Shown here: in pieces, positions 55,001 through 62,575 of the stretch
Layout of the letters: each line of letters starts with the position of its first letter
Position numbering within the stretch: position 1 is the stretch's first letter
Assembly: GCF_024623455.1 (NCBI RefSeq)
Contig: NZ_JANIPJ010000020.1
Coordinates: 62,001-126,000 of the forward strand
Origin: Paenibacillus soyae
Lineage (GTDB): Bacteria > Bacillota > Bacilli > Paenibacillales > Paenibacillaceae
Direction of reading: 5' to 3'
Length of the DNA stretch: 64,000 bases
Translations under genes and position numbers: made by a program
Notes under the pieces: generated by a model
Database searches by the model: none
The model's input: only the letters and a program-made list of their open reading frames with translations
Told to the model about the DNA's origin: nothing

Positions 55001-55383
55001 CCTTCGCCGGGAGCCGTCTGACCGGCTATCGTCACGTTCGAGCCGGTAATCTGGAGCGGCGATTCCAGATGGATCGTGCCGCCGACGCGGAAGACGATCG
55101 TCGTGTTGCTGCGGCTGACGCCTTCACGCAGCGAGCCTGGTCCGGAATCGGCCAGCGTCGTGACCTCGTAGACGTCCCCGCCGCGTCCGCCCGTCGTATA
55201 CATGCCGCCGCCTTCCGCTCCCGGGAAGGCAGGAAGCGGAATTTGCGATATTTCATTTGCGGTTTCGACCGGCAGGGCATTGTTCCCCGCCGCTTCATCC
55301 ACGGCTGTATCGGCCGCCGCCATGCCCGGCAGCAGGCTGACCAGCATTGCCGCAACCAATAAGCCCGATAAAAACTTTTTCAA
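49093..55383 (-). CDS. Giant secreted pectinase: pectate lyase + pectin methylesterase with FN3, cohesin-like and dockerin-like modules
   Basis: 2096 aa from TTG 55383 (AAAGGAGG seven bases upstream), signal 1-25. Approximate order: PL1-type beta-helix (45-400; FPGAEGGG, DHCSFSWSVDEV); Ig-like (460-548); concanavalin-like (551-741); FN3 (744-834); LamG-like (841-1037); four FN3 (1044-1404); CE8 esterase (1404-1702) with catalytic Asp in GWQDTLY and DYIFGG and Arg in LGRPWRPF; cadherin-like (1711-1791); cohesin-like (1796-1941); FIVAR helices (1950-2031); dockerin-like end (2037-2096; ITIRDLSTIAKYFG, ADLFEEGVINIRVL), whose calcium loops are degenerate. De-esterification and cleavage of pectin thus sit in one polypeptide. 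The PL1 label is less certain than CE8. Confidence 0.9.
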   Translation of the reverse strand: MKKFLSGLLVAAMLVSLLPGMAAADTAVDEAAGNNALPVETANEISQIPLPAFPGAEGGGMYTTGGRGGDVYEVTTLADSGPGSLREGVSRSNTTIVFRVGGTIHLESPLQITGSNVTIAGQTAPGEGITVSDYWTSFRADNVIVRYMRFRLGDRHMSEDDAFGGRYYKNIILDHCSFSWSVDEVLSMYANENTTVQWSIISESMLMTTHQKGRHGYAGIWGGNNATFHHNLIAHNVSRNPRLAGSPGFPFEMFNNVIYNWGFFSAYGGEQGNYNLINNYYKSGPNTYRNMRNSVFLDVAPETRIHIDGNYMAGYPDVTADNWKGVGAVPNPASKLAEPVVMPNPSYPETAEAAYEKVLAGAGATLPRRDAIDARIVHETVTGTGKHINSQKEVGGYQEFEQTVSTLVDSDHDGMPDDWETANGLNPSDAADRNSLHASGYTFLEVYLNGIVGEGFVNPEVGMTAPANNLIAAEGATIEIAAHSSDSDGTVAKVEFYANDVKLGEDDAAPYTYSWSSAPEGTHFLTARAIDDSGTSTQSSNVAVHVNREGSIAPWQSADIGAPGIDGHAQLGASGTDVVVKSAGDIAGRSDSFHFAYQPLAGNGEIVAKIEHVTATDDGAEAGVMIRESLDADSRFVGLFIPYVKGGQKYIGLTRSSVGANLSVKEPETLTQTPNWVKIVRLGDQFTSLMSNDGQSWTVFDSVTMPMGETAYFGLAADASKPDDDVDKYNASTFSNAAASALDADYPIAPSGLTATPGDQAIALSWSEVETADTYNVLRSELPGGPYDQIAGGITEAGYTDTGLTVGKTYYYIVTAQNGKGISFASAEANAVPEGEAGTIYLVDDDFESEELDTTPSGYAVTPDPQDADHKLVVTGMPEGMTGNASDKALMLYDNAPGNSQFVKRFVPQLGTVIIEADVASSGWPGTSAVLSLQNDSGSRSPLTIELRKPALPAPDPNYTMTYKLNGADHKLIEPPANNQWYNLKIVANVAAHTADIYVDHVLMADDVPFQADVKADGIGRISAKTPGTGKGTMYYDNIRVYVEPVESPKGLLSVPGNGKVRLEWLAAESAASYNVKRSVSDGGPYETIATGVTELTYIDETVANGTTYYYVVTATGATGESGASNQTSATPSEEAVKPQAPAGLTVIARSSQAELVWEAVEYATYYTVKRADSSEGPFVAVAPRLTDLSYRDGGLENGKTYYYVISATSVAGEGDDSTAISVSAYSHLSTPELSARPVTGGAVLEWESVPGAESYAVKRAEQPVGPYTVIAGEITGVSYTDSGLNNGKPYYYRITAVNGNTHSLDSKPVGVQPTREDGTPAAPAALSAEPGDGSIELAWEASAEADHYTVRRSASAEGPFETVAAGLTSTGWTDTGLENGVRYYYLVTASNEEGEGASSVLVNEMPAPVLTVATDNSAAYSKVQDAINAVPEDREFPTIIRIQDGVYREKLDIPSSKSPIRMIGESRDGTILVYGDAASTIGPNGSALGTSGSYSFRVQANDFTAEHLTIQNDAGDDAGQAVALYASADRLTFRDVSLKGWQDTLYAHGGRQYYVDSYIEGDVDYIFGGATAVFENSIIHSLNGGYVTAASTADGSAGYIFVNSRLTAEPGLTGAVSLGRPWRPFSNVVYINSYMEDHIKPEGWDNWSNPDNEKTARYGEFASYGPGALQQQRHKWTKQLTAEEAAELLPEVVLAGNDGWNPTAAASLADGSNELSGLTLDGEALAGFDPGKLDYEVARSEESGLPIVGGIAASDTSEVSIEQAEAVPGTAEIRVTAQDGTVRTYTLQFKAASENGEHWAAATIAGPAQAYAGQSVELKIGVEHVAKPFTAFDVVLQYDPAKLEFSTVAGDNGAPVLSEEAILSSRDNVHVIGTAIRPAEGQIRVILVSAGEGHSVSEAGDLFQLRGKVKADVSSGYVNAALTKFEVSRGGEAGLADISGASHSIGIGQAPPVESDKTALAQAIAIAQNKLAAAVEGNKLGMFRVGSKSELQAVINASEAIRANAWATQAQVDSATAALNNAIQHFQTQFISLIEGQTQITIRDLSTIAKYFGITSDDPNWSEVEQADLFEEGVINIRVLAAVAQMILSEWSAES

Positions 55384-55536
55384 TGGTAATCCTCCTTTTA
55401 TTACGTTCTTAAGAAATAGTTGCCCATGCTGGCTAACCTAGACGAATTCGCCCAGGCCCTCTGATGTTTATTGGTTAACGCATCACCCCTTTCAAGCTTC
55501 CCCACGCCATGTAACCGCTCTCAATCCGTAATGGAG

Positions 55537-55587
55537 AAAAGCTCGTTCCGCCTTACGGATAATCCGATGCATCAGGCTGAACGAGCG
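55537..55587 (-). terminator. Terminator of GH43 uptake operon
   Basis: GCTCGTTCaGCCT / AGGCgGAACGAGC on the minus strand, followed by TTTT. It lies downstream of the last GH43 gene (stop 55629). Confidence 0.75.
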
Positions 55588-55628
55588 TTGGTGTAAGGTA
55601 TGGAATTTGTAGGCCGTTATCGGAGAGG

Positions 55629-57185
55629 TTAATCGCGTCCCTGATAACGGAAATAATGAAAGTCCGCATAGCTGCCTTGGTACTGATTCATGTCATGCGC
55701 CCCGATGCCGATGAAGTTGCCCGTAAAGCCGCCGGAGAGAAAGCCGATATGTCGCTTCTCGCCCAGGGGCAGCCATTCGTCCGCGCTCTGTAGGCGATAA
55801 TAGAATTGCCCCCAAGCGCCCTCGACGTCTACCGCCAGCTGAACGAGACTTCCGGTCTGCGCTTCGATGACGGTCGGCTCGAGCACGAAGCTGTCCTTCT
55901 CGCAGCGCATAACCCTCAGCACCCTGCCGAGGCCCTCTTCATGGCTAGCGTAAGCGTACCAATAATTATCTTCATTGAGGTACAGCATGAGGCCCGCCAT
56001 TTGCAAATAGTACGACGGCTCGTACGCCAGCTCCGTCTCAACCCGGAAGCTCCTATCCTTCTGCCGAAAGGCCACGAGATGATGCCGGAACAAGCTCTGA
56101 GGCGATTCTCCCGCACGGATGCGCAAGGCGCCGGGCTTCTCGGACAAGGAGCACCACTCCTCCGACGCGTTCACCCGCAGCGTATTCCATAGAGGATCCA
56201 GTACGTGACCGTCGAATTCATCGACAAAATCGGAAATGTTCTCGCCGGACAAGCTAGCTCCTTGCGGCAGCGGAACCTCCATGAGCGGCCAATAGCCGCC
56301 GGACGTCAATCGCAGCCAGCCGTCCTCGTCCCAGTACACTTGCTGCACAGCCGTCTCCCTGCCTAATATCGCATATTCGCCGTCAATCGGGCGGGTGCAC
56401 AGATGCGCCATATACCATTCGCCCTGCGGCGTCTCTACCAAGCTGCCATGCCCGGCGCACTGCAGCTCCAGCTCCAGGTTGTCGCTGGATGTCAGCATCG
56501 GATTCCGCGGATCGACCTCATAGGGGCCGAGCAGCTCCCGCGAGCGGGCTACGGTAACGGCATGGCCGCGTCCCGTCCCTCCTTCGGCGGTAATCAAATA
56601 ATAGTAGCCGGCCTGCTTGTAAATATGCGGCGCCTCCGTCTTCTTCAGCGGCGTGCAGTCGAACAGCTTGAAAGGTTCGCCGATAAGCGCCTTGCGCTCG
56701 GCATCGTATTCCTGAATGACGATGCCGCTCGACTTGTTCCCTTCCGTAATCCGATAATCCCATAACGCGTTAAGCAGCCACTTGCGGCCGTCATCGTCAT
56801 GGAACAGGGAGGGGTCGAAGCCGCTGCTGTTCAGGTAGACGGGCTCGGACCACGGGCCGCGGATCGACGGCGCCGTGATCAAATAGTTATGGGAATCCTT
56901 GAATGGACGCTTCGTGCTCTTCACGTCCGTATACATCAGATAGAACAAACCGTCATGAAAGCTTAGCTGGGGCGCCCAGATGCTGCAGTTCTTCGGATTG
57001 CCCTGCAGATTCACCTCGCGAGTCAGAATGTCCGTGCAATAGCTCCATTCCGCCAAGTTCCTCGACTCGTATACCCGTACGCCCGGCAGCCATTCGAATG
57101 TCGACACCGCGATGTAATAGACATCGTCGACACGGATCATGCACGGGTCGGGATTAAAGCCCGGCAATACCGGATTTTGAATCAT
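55629..57185 (-). CDS. GH43 beta-xylosidase/arabinofuranosidase (cytosolic), second
   Basis: 518 aa from ATG 57185, eight bases behind GAGGAG. It shares the ATGA overlap with the preceding GH43 gene. The five-blade propeller shows D in NPDPCMI, D in GFDPSLF and E in TEAPHIYK, and the C-terminal ~200 residues form the beta-sandwich of GH43 subfamily 11-like xylosidases (DFVDEFDGHVLDPLWNTLRV). No signal peptide. It would hydrolyse imported xylo-oligosaccharides. Exact specificity cannot be told. Confidence 0.92.
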   Translation of the reverse strand: MIQNPVLPGFNPDPCMIRVDDVYYIAVSTFEWLPGVRVYESRNLAEWSYCTDILTREVNLQGNPKNCSIWAPQLSFHDGLFYLMYTDVKSTKRPFKDSHNYLITAPSIRGPWSEPVYLNSSGFDPSLFHDDDGRKWLLNALWDYRITEGNKSSGIVIQEYDAERKALIGEPFKLFDCTPLKKTEAPHIYKQAGYYYLITAEGGTGRGHAVTVARSRELLGPYEVDPRNPMLTSSDNLELELQCAGHGSLVETPQGEWYMAHLCTRPIDGEYAILGRETAVQQVYWDEDGWLRLTSGGYWPLMEVPLPQGASLSGENISDFVDEFDGHVLDPLWNTLRVNASEEWCSLSEKPGALRIRAGESPQSLFRHHLVAFRQKDRSFRVETELAYEPSYYLQMAGLMLYLNEDNYWYAYASHEEGLGRVLRVMRCEKDSFVLEPTVIEAQTGSLVQLAVDVEGAWGQFYYRLQSADEWLPLGEKRHIGFLSGGFTGNFIGIGAHDMNQYQGSYADFHYFRYQGRD

Positions 57186-58765
57186 CTCCGCATCTCCTCG
57201 CCCACATATTCGAACCAATCAAAATCGGCCGCATTGTCGCTAATCTCCCCGTTGCTTGTCGCATACAAGCCGATATAGGCGCCAAGGAAGCCTCCCGCCA
57301 CATCGGGGCTCAGCATCGTACCGTCCACCTCGTCCTCCAGCGTCTTCCATTCCCCCGCTTGCTCCGCATAGTCGAAGCGAAGGCGCTGGCCGGCCGCTTC
57401 TACACGCAGGTAGAGACGGCTCGCATGAACGGAGTCAGTCCGTATCTTCTGCTCCTCGCCTCCCTTGCAGGACACCAGACGAAGCTGCGTTACGCCGCGC
57501 TCCATGACATATTCGAAGCGAATATGAAACTCGTGGCTCATATAGAGAGCGATGCCCGCCGCTTCCCCGTGCGACCGTGGGGCAAATTCCATCACGGCGT
57601 TCGCCGCGAAGCTCATATGCTGCTGCCGGCGGCCAAGGAAGCTGGGGTTCGCGAACTCCGTCAGCCGCTCGGGCTTCAGCCGCAGCCGCAGCCAGCCCGG
57701 TTTCTCCTTCAAGCTCCAGAAATCGCCGCGCGGCGTGCGCAGAAAATTCCAGCGGTCATCTAGCTTCTCACCGTCGAAGGCATCCACGCTCTGCTGAATA
57801 GGGAACCGATGCTCGGGCAGATTCGGCCTGGCCGACTCCAGCTCGACAACGCCTTTGCCCGGATTCACGACCGGCCAGCCATCCTCCCATTCGACGCGAA
57901 CGAGGAAGGTTTCCCGGCCTAAATTCCGGTAGTAGCCCCCGTACGGTCTGGACCCTAGGCATACCATCCACCATTCTCCCGCCTGAGTCTCCACCAGATC
58001 GGCATGGCCGACGTTGACAATGTCCGCGCTCCTCCCCAAGTGACGGTGAGTCAGGATCGGATTCGACTTGCAGCCTTCGTAGGGACCCGTCAAGCTCAGG
58101 CTTCGAGCCACGGTTACGGAATGGGTATGGCCGGTCCCGCCCTCGGCAATGAGCAAATAATAATAGCCGTCCACCTTGTAGATATGCGGACCTTCCTGGG
58201 CATGGATAAACTTCATCGCGCCGTCCCAGAGGCTGAAGCGCTCGCCGATAAGCGCTCCCTTGCCGAGGTCGATCTCCTGAAGCCAGATTTCCATATGCTT
58301 CGGGTATTGCTGGCCGCCGGGAGGCACCCGGTTCGCCATGACATACGCTTTGCCGTCGTCATCGAAGAAGAACGAAGAATCAATGCCGGGCGCTCCTTCC
58401 AGCCAGATCGGCTCCGACCAAGGACCTGCCGGATCCGCTGCGGTCACGTAGAAGTTGCGGCGCGCCCCCGTGACGCTCTCCACGAACGTCGTGATCATAT
58501 AGAAAACGCCTTCGCGGTAACGAATCGTAGCCGCATAGATCCCCTTCGAGCTCGGCGTGCCGTCCAGGTCCAGCTGGGACGGACGGTCCAGCACATGGCC
58601 AAGCTGCCGCCAGTTCACCAGATCCTTGCTATGGAAGATCGGGACGCCGGGAAAATACTCGAAGCTGGAAGTGACCATGTAGTAATCATCCTCTACCCGG
58701 CAGATCGACGGATCGGGATAACAGCCGCTTAATATCGGATTCCGGAATGTTTTTTGCATATCCAC
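57182..58765 (-). CDS. GH43 beta-xylosidase/arabinofuranosidase (cytosolic), first
   Basis: 527 aa. GTG 58765 has GGGAG ten bases upstream; ATG 58759 is an alternative. GH43 propeller with D in YPDPSI, D in GIDSSFF and E in AQEGPHIYK, and a C-terminal beta-sandwich (SVDAFDGEKLDDRWNFLRTP). Cytosolic. It differs from its neighbour in key loops, so the two probably have different linkage or branch preference. It follows the permease gene by 18 bp and belongs to the uptake operon. Confidence 0.92.
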   Translation of the reverse strand: MDMQKTFRNPILSGCYPDPSICRVEDDYYMVTSSFEYFPGVPIFHSKDLVNWRQLGHVLDRPSQLDLDGTPSSKGIYAATIRYREGVFYMITTFVESVTGARRNFYVTAADPAGPWSEPIWLEGAPGIDSSFFFDDDGKAYVMANRVPPGGQQYPKHMEIWLQEIDLGKGALIGERFSLWDGAMKFIHAQEGPHIYKVDGYYYLLIAEGGTGHTHSVTVARSLSLTGPYEGCKSNPILTHRHLGRSADIVNVGHADLVETQAGEWWMVCLGSRPYGGYYRNLGRETFLVRVEWEDGWPVVNPGKGVVELESARPNLPEHRFPIQQSVDAFDGEKLDDRWNFLRTPRGDFWSLKEKPGWLRLRLKPERLTEFANPSFLGRRQQHMSFAANAVMEFAPRSHGEAAGIALYMSHEFHIRFEYVMERGVTQLRLVSCKGGEEQKIRTDSVHASRLYLRVEAAGQRLRFDYAEQAGEWKTLEDEVDGTMLSPDVAGGFLGAYIGLYATSNGEISDNAADFDWFEYVGEEMRR

Positions 58766-58783
58766 CGACTCATGACTCCCTTC

Positions 58784-59662
58784 TTAACCTTTAATGCTTC
58801 CCAGCAGCGCGCCTTTGGCAAAGTGCTTCTGCAGGAACGGATACACGATAAGAATAGGAAGGGTAGCGACCACGATAACCGCCATCTTCACGCTTTGCGC
58901 CGGAGGCAGAACATCCTCGCCCCAGCCTGAAGTATCGGCTGTCAGGGCGCTTGCCAGAATGACAATTTGCCGCAGTATGACCTGAACCGGCCATTTGCCG
59001 GCATCGTTAATGTACATAACCGCCTGGAAATACGTATTCCAATAGCTGACGGCGTAAAACAAGGAAATCGTCGCGGTTGCCGGCATCGACAGCGGAATAA
59101 CGATGCGGAACAGAATGCCCCAGCTGCCCGCTCCGTCGATTTTGGCCGATTCCTCGAGCCCTTCCGGCAAGTTCTGAAAGAAGTTGCGCATGATGATTAA
59201 GTTAAAGGCGCTCATGGCGGAAGGAATAATCAAAGCGCCGTAGCTGTCGATGAGTCCCAAGCTTTTGACGACCAGGAATGAAGGGATCAACCCGCCGTTG
59301 AACAGCATCGTAAAAACGATTAGAAACATGATCGCGCTGCGTCCGCGCAAATCTCTTTTGGACAACCCATACGCCATCAGTACGGTTAACAGCATGCTGA
59401 ACACAGTGCCGGCAACGGTAACGAAAATCGAAACGCCCATGGACTTCATGACCGTATTCGTCGTGAAAATGTAGCGGTACGCGTCAAGCGTAAACTCGGT
59501 CGGAAATAGGACCAACTGCTTTCTAGCCAGCTCTCCGACGGTGGTGAAAGAGCCGGCCAGCACGTGAATAAACGGAAGCACGGTGACGATCCCTACGATA
59601 GCCAGCAAAAAGATATTGACTCCATCGAAAAGCCGGCTTCCCCATGATTTGTCTTGAACCAT
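58784..59662 (-). CDS. Carbohydrate ABC permease (LplC type)
   Basis: 292 aa, six helices, EAA loop ESAKIDGAGSWGILFRIVIP. The start has AAAGGAGG upstream. Pairs with the permease at 59689 and the solute-binding lipoprotein at 60732. No ATPase is in the operon. Confidence 0.92.
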   Translation of the reverse strand: MVQDKSWGSRLFDGVNIFLLAIVGIVTVLPFIHVLAGSFTTVGELARKQLVLFPTEFTLDAYRYIFTTNTVMKSMGVSIFVTVAGTVFSMLLTVLMAYGLSKRDLRGRSAIMFLIVFTMLFNGGLIPSFLVVKSLGLIDSYGALIIPSAMSAFNLIIMRNFFQNLPEGLEESAKIDGAGSWGILFRIVIPLSMPATATISLFYAVSYWNTYFQAVMYINDAGKWPVQVILRQIVILASALTADTSGWGEDVLPPAQSVKMAVIVVATLPILIVYPFLQKHFAKGALLGSIKG

Positions 59663-59688
59663 ACCATCGCCCCCTCCTTTGCTGATAA

Positions 59689-60642
59689 TTAATAAATGCC
59701 TTCTTCGCCGAATTTCTTCGACAGCCAGTTCGCCCCGATCACCAAAGCGAGCCCGACAAACGATTTAAAAAATCCTACCGCGGCGCTATAACTGAATTGA
59801 CCTTGCTGCAAGCCGGCTAAATATACGTAAGTATCGAACACTTCGCCGACCTCGCGATTCATGGCGTTCAGCAGCAGGAAAATATGTTCGAACCCGACTT
59901 CCAGAACGTCCCCGATTTTGAGTAACAGAAGGACGATGATAACGCTTCTAATGGAAGGGAGGGTAATATGCCAAATTTGCCGAAACCGTCCCGCGCCGTC
60001 GATTCGAGACGCTTCATACAGCTGTGGATCGATGGAAGCCATCGCCGCCAGATAGATGATCGTTCCCCAGCCCGCTTCGCGCCATATAATTTGTAGGATG
60101 TACATCGGGCGGAACCAGTCCGGATTCATTAGGAAGTTTACCTTCTCGAAGCCCGCGGCAACCAGCAATTCGTTAATCAATCCGCGGTCCATGGACAGCA
60201 TCACGAAGGATATCGAAACGATAATGACCCACGACATGAAATGGGGGATGTAAACCATCGTTTGGATAATGCGCTTGAATACTTGCTGCCTGACCTCATT
60301 CAGCATAAGCGCAAGCACAATGGGCACCGGGAAAAAGATCACAAGGTTCAATACAAACAAAACCAGCGTATTCGTCAAAATATTCAAAAACATCGGTTCG
60401 GAAAATAATCGTTCGAAATGAGCGAACCCTACCCAATCGCTGCCGAAAATTCCTTGATAGGGCTTGTAATCTTGAAAGGCGATGACCAAACCGAACATGG
60501 GTAAGTACTTAAAGATCAAAAAATATAAAAGACCGGGCAAAATCATAAAATATAAGGCGCCATTTTTCATGAGGCTCTTAGCCAGGCCTTCTTTGCGCGA
60601 TAAACGGGGCAGAGCTTTGACTTGCGCGCTCGTATGGTTCAT
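59689..60642 (-). CDS. Carbohydrate ABC permease (LplB type)
   Basis: 317 aa with six helices and EAA loop EASRIDGAGRFRQIWHITLP. The N-terminal cytoplasmic part is basic. First permease of the operon; the ribosome site before ATG 60642 is rather distant (GGGAG, 13-14 bases). Confidence 0.92.
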   Translation of the reverse strand: MNHTSAQVKALPRLSRKEGLAKSLMKNGALYFMILPGLLYFLIFKYLPMFGLVIAFQDYKPYQGIFGSDWVGFAHFERLFSEPMFLNILTNTLVLFVLNLVIFFPVPIVLALMLNEVRQQVFKRIIQTMVYIPHFMSWVIIVSISFVMLSMDRGLINELLVAAGFEKVNFLMNPDWFRPMYILQIIWREAGWGTIIYLAAMASIDPQLYEASRIDGAGRFRQIWHITLPSIRSVIIVLLLLKIGDVLEVGFEHIFLLLNAMNREVGEVFDTYVYLAGLQQGQFSYSAAVGFFKSFVGLALVIGANWLSKKFGEEGIY

Positions 60643-60731
60643 TGCTCGGACCTACTCCCTTCCTTCTCCTGCTCCATGAGGAACGACGGAGCTGCATGGC
60701 CGCAGCCCCGCCGGACTCATCTTAAGCCATC

Positions 60732-62267
60732 CTACTTGGAGGCCTCATAGGCTGCAGTATACTCATCGATGATTTTTTGCCCTCCATCGGCAAGCCATTT
60801 GTCCACGACCTTCTGGAACCCGGCTTCGTCGATGTCTCCAAGAATGAACTTGTAAGTCGCATCGTTGATGGCTTGCTGCAGACGCTCGCCCATCTCGTCG
60901 AAGGTTTTGGATTCCAGCGGAGCGGCCGGATTATCGATGAGGAACTCATTGTTGTCCAGCACCAGATCTTCCGCCTTCTGTTTGATCGGATCTTCCCATT
61001 TCGCGCGGAGACGGTCCGGAATCGACATTTCGCCGCCGATCGCGATGACCGAATACGGCTTCACCTCGCGATCCAGCATGGCCGTATCTTCGGCCGGCTT
61101 CGCAAGTCCGTCCTCCACCGAATAATGTTCGCCTTCGATTCCCCACAGCGCCAAATTGGCGACCTCCGGAGACATCAGCTGGTTATAGAACGACAGCACT
61201 TCTTTTAGCTGCTCCTCGGATTTAATGGACGATTTCGGGAAGAGAAGAACTTCGCCTCCGCCTTGCACCGCCATCCACACGCCGAGCCCGTGAGGCCCTT
61301 CGATACGGTTGTGAACGTCCAACACGCCATTTGGATTGATTTTGGTCAGCTCCGTCTGAAGTCCCCATGCATCCGGCATCGAGCCGATATAAGCTCCTGC
61401 CGTGCCGTTAAATAACAGGGCGCGTTGATCCTCTTTGCTTGTTACAGGGAAATCCTGGTTGATCAACCCTTCTTGATGAAGCTTGTGGAAAAATTTCATC
61501 GTATCCATATATTCCGTGAACATGAATTCCGGGAGAAGCTTGCCGTCCTTCTCGCCCCAGTAGTTCGGCGTGCCGTGCCAGGATGCCACGGTTTTGAACG
61601 CGCCGTATACCATATCGCTGCGATCGGTCAGTCCGATCGTATCGTTTTTGCCGTTCTGATCCGGATCGTTATTCTTGAATTGATTCAACATGTTATAAAG
61701 CTCGTCCAGATTCGTCGGCGCGGCTAATCCCAGCTGATCCGCCCAATCCTTCCGGAATATTAACCCTTGGCGCGACAACGGCCGCTCCGAATAGAGGGAG
61801 TATAGCTTACCGTCCACTTCCATGTTCCGAAGGACGGAAGGATTCAGGTTTTTGAAATTTTCGAACTCGTCCATATAAGGACCGATCTCCCAGAACTGAC
61901 CGTCGACGATAGCCTCGCGGAATTTGTTAATGTCGCCTGAGAAGGCCATCGGCAAGGCGCCCGTAGCGAAAGCGGCATTGATCTTATCCTCGTAGATCGT
62001 GTTCGGCACCCATTGGATGTCGAGCTCCGTGTTCGTTTTTTCTTCGAGCAGCTTTTCTAATTTGTCCGATGGCACTTCCGCGACATGGAGCTTTGCTATC
62101 ATGGATATTTTGGTTGGGTCCTTCGGCGCGGACGTTTCCTCGGTTGCTCCTTGATTTGTGTTGCCCGAACTTGCGGACGGCGCCGGATCATTGCTTCCCG
62201 CGCAGCCGGCCATTAGCGCCATCGCTAATCCGACGGGCACTATTGTCGCTAGCTTTCTCCCTTTCAT
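60732..62267 (-). CDS. LplA-type solute-binding lipoprotein, uptake of xylan-type oligomers
   Basis: 511 aa. Lipobox MAGC (Cys22), then Ser/Thr-rich spacer. The family-1 fold includes a Ca-loop DPDQNGKNDTIG and PLSRQGLIFRKDWADQLGL. First gene of the operon with two permeases and two GH43 enzymes, which points to xylo- or arabino-oligosaccharides as ligand. Divergent from the membrane regulator at 62576, its probable controller. Confidence 0.92.
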   Translation of the reverse strand: MKGRKLATIVPVGLAMALMAGCAGSNDPAPSASSGNTNQGATEETSAPKDPTKISMIAKLHVAEVPSDKLEKLLEEKTNTELDIQWVPNTIYEDKINAAFATGALPMAFSGDINKFREAIVDGQFWEIGPYMDEFENFKNLNPSVLRNMEVDGKLYSLYSERPLSRQGLIFRKDWADQLGLAAPTNLDELYNMLNQFKNNDPDQNGKNDTIGLTDRSDMVYGAFKTVASWHGTPNYWGEKDGKLLPEFMFTEYMDTMKFFHKLHQEGLINQDFPVTSKEDQRALLFNGTAGAYIGSMPDAWGLQTELTKINPNGVLDVHNRIEGPHGLGVWMAVQGGGEVLLFPKSSIKSEEQLKEVLSFYNQLMSPEVANLALWGIEGEHYSVEDGLAKPAEDTAMLDREVKPYSVIAIGGEMSIPDRLRAKWEDPIKQKAEDLVLDNNEFLIDNPAAPLESKTFDEMGERLQQAINDATYKFILGDIDEAGFQKVVDKWLADGGQKIIDEYTAAYEASK

Positions 62268-62575
62268 TTCATGACCTCCGTTTTTTAAATGGATTGGGTT
62301 GTGACAGTTCCCATTCTAGGATTGGAGCATGATTACGTAAATGCTCCGTTCATTTGCATAACGAAACCACCGCCGCAAACGGCTTTTGCCGCCCGCGTCT
62401 ATAAATTGATTATCGGCCTTGAGATAGATCATACCGGCAATGAGCCTTATAATAGGGCTTGTCCCGCGTTCGGCAAATAAGATGATTATTGACTCGAAAT
62501 TGATTATTGTCGCAAGTCTTCATAGAACGCTACAATTATAATGTAAGCACTTTCCGAAATAGAAAGGCGGTTCTA
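62268..62575. other. Divergent control region between uptake operon and regulator
   Basis: 308 bp without a gene. On the plus strand TTGTCG (~62509) with TACAAT about 18 bp later is a candidate promoter for the regulator, followed by TGTAAGCACTTTCC, a two-mismatch cre-like site. On the minus strand TATTAT-like boxes occur near 62450, but no clear promoter for the uptake operon was seen. Confidence 0.5.

Noticed and set aside
49093..55383. Classical cellulosome scaffold
   Set aside because: There is one cohesin-like domain per protein, no cellulose-binding scaffold with many cohesins and no set of dockerin enzymes in the window, so only a small tethering pair is proposed.
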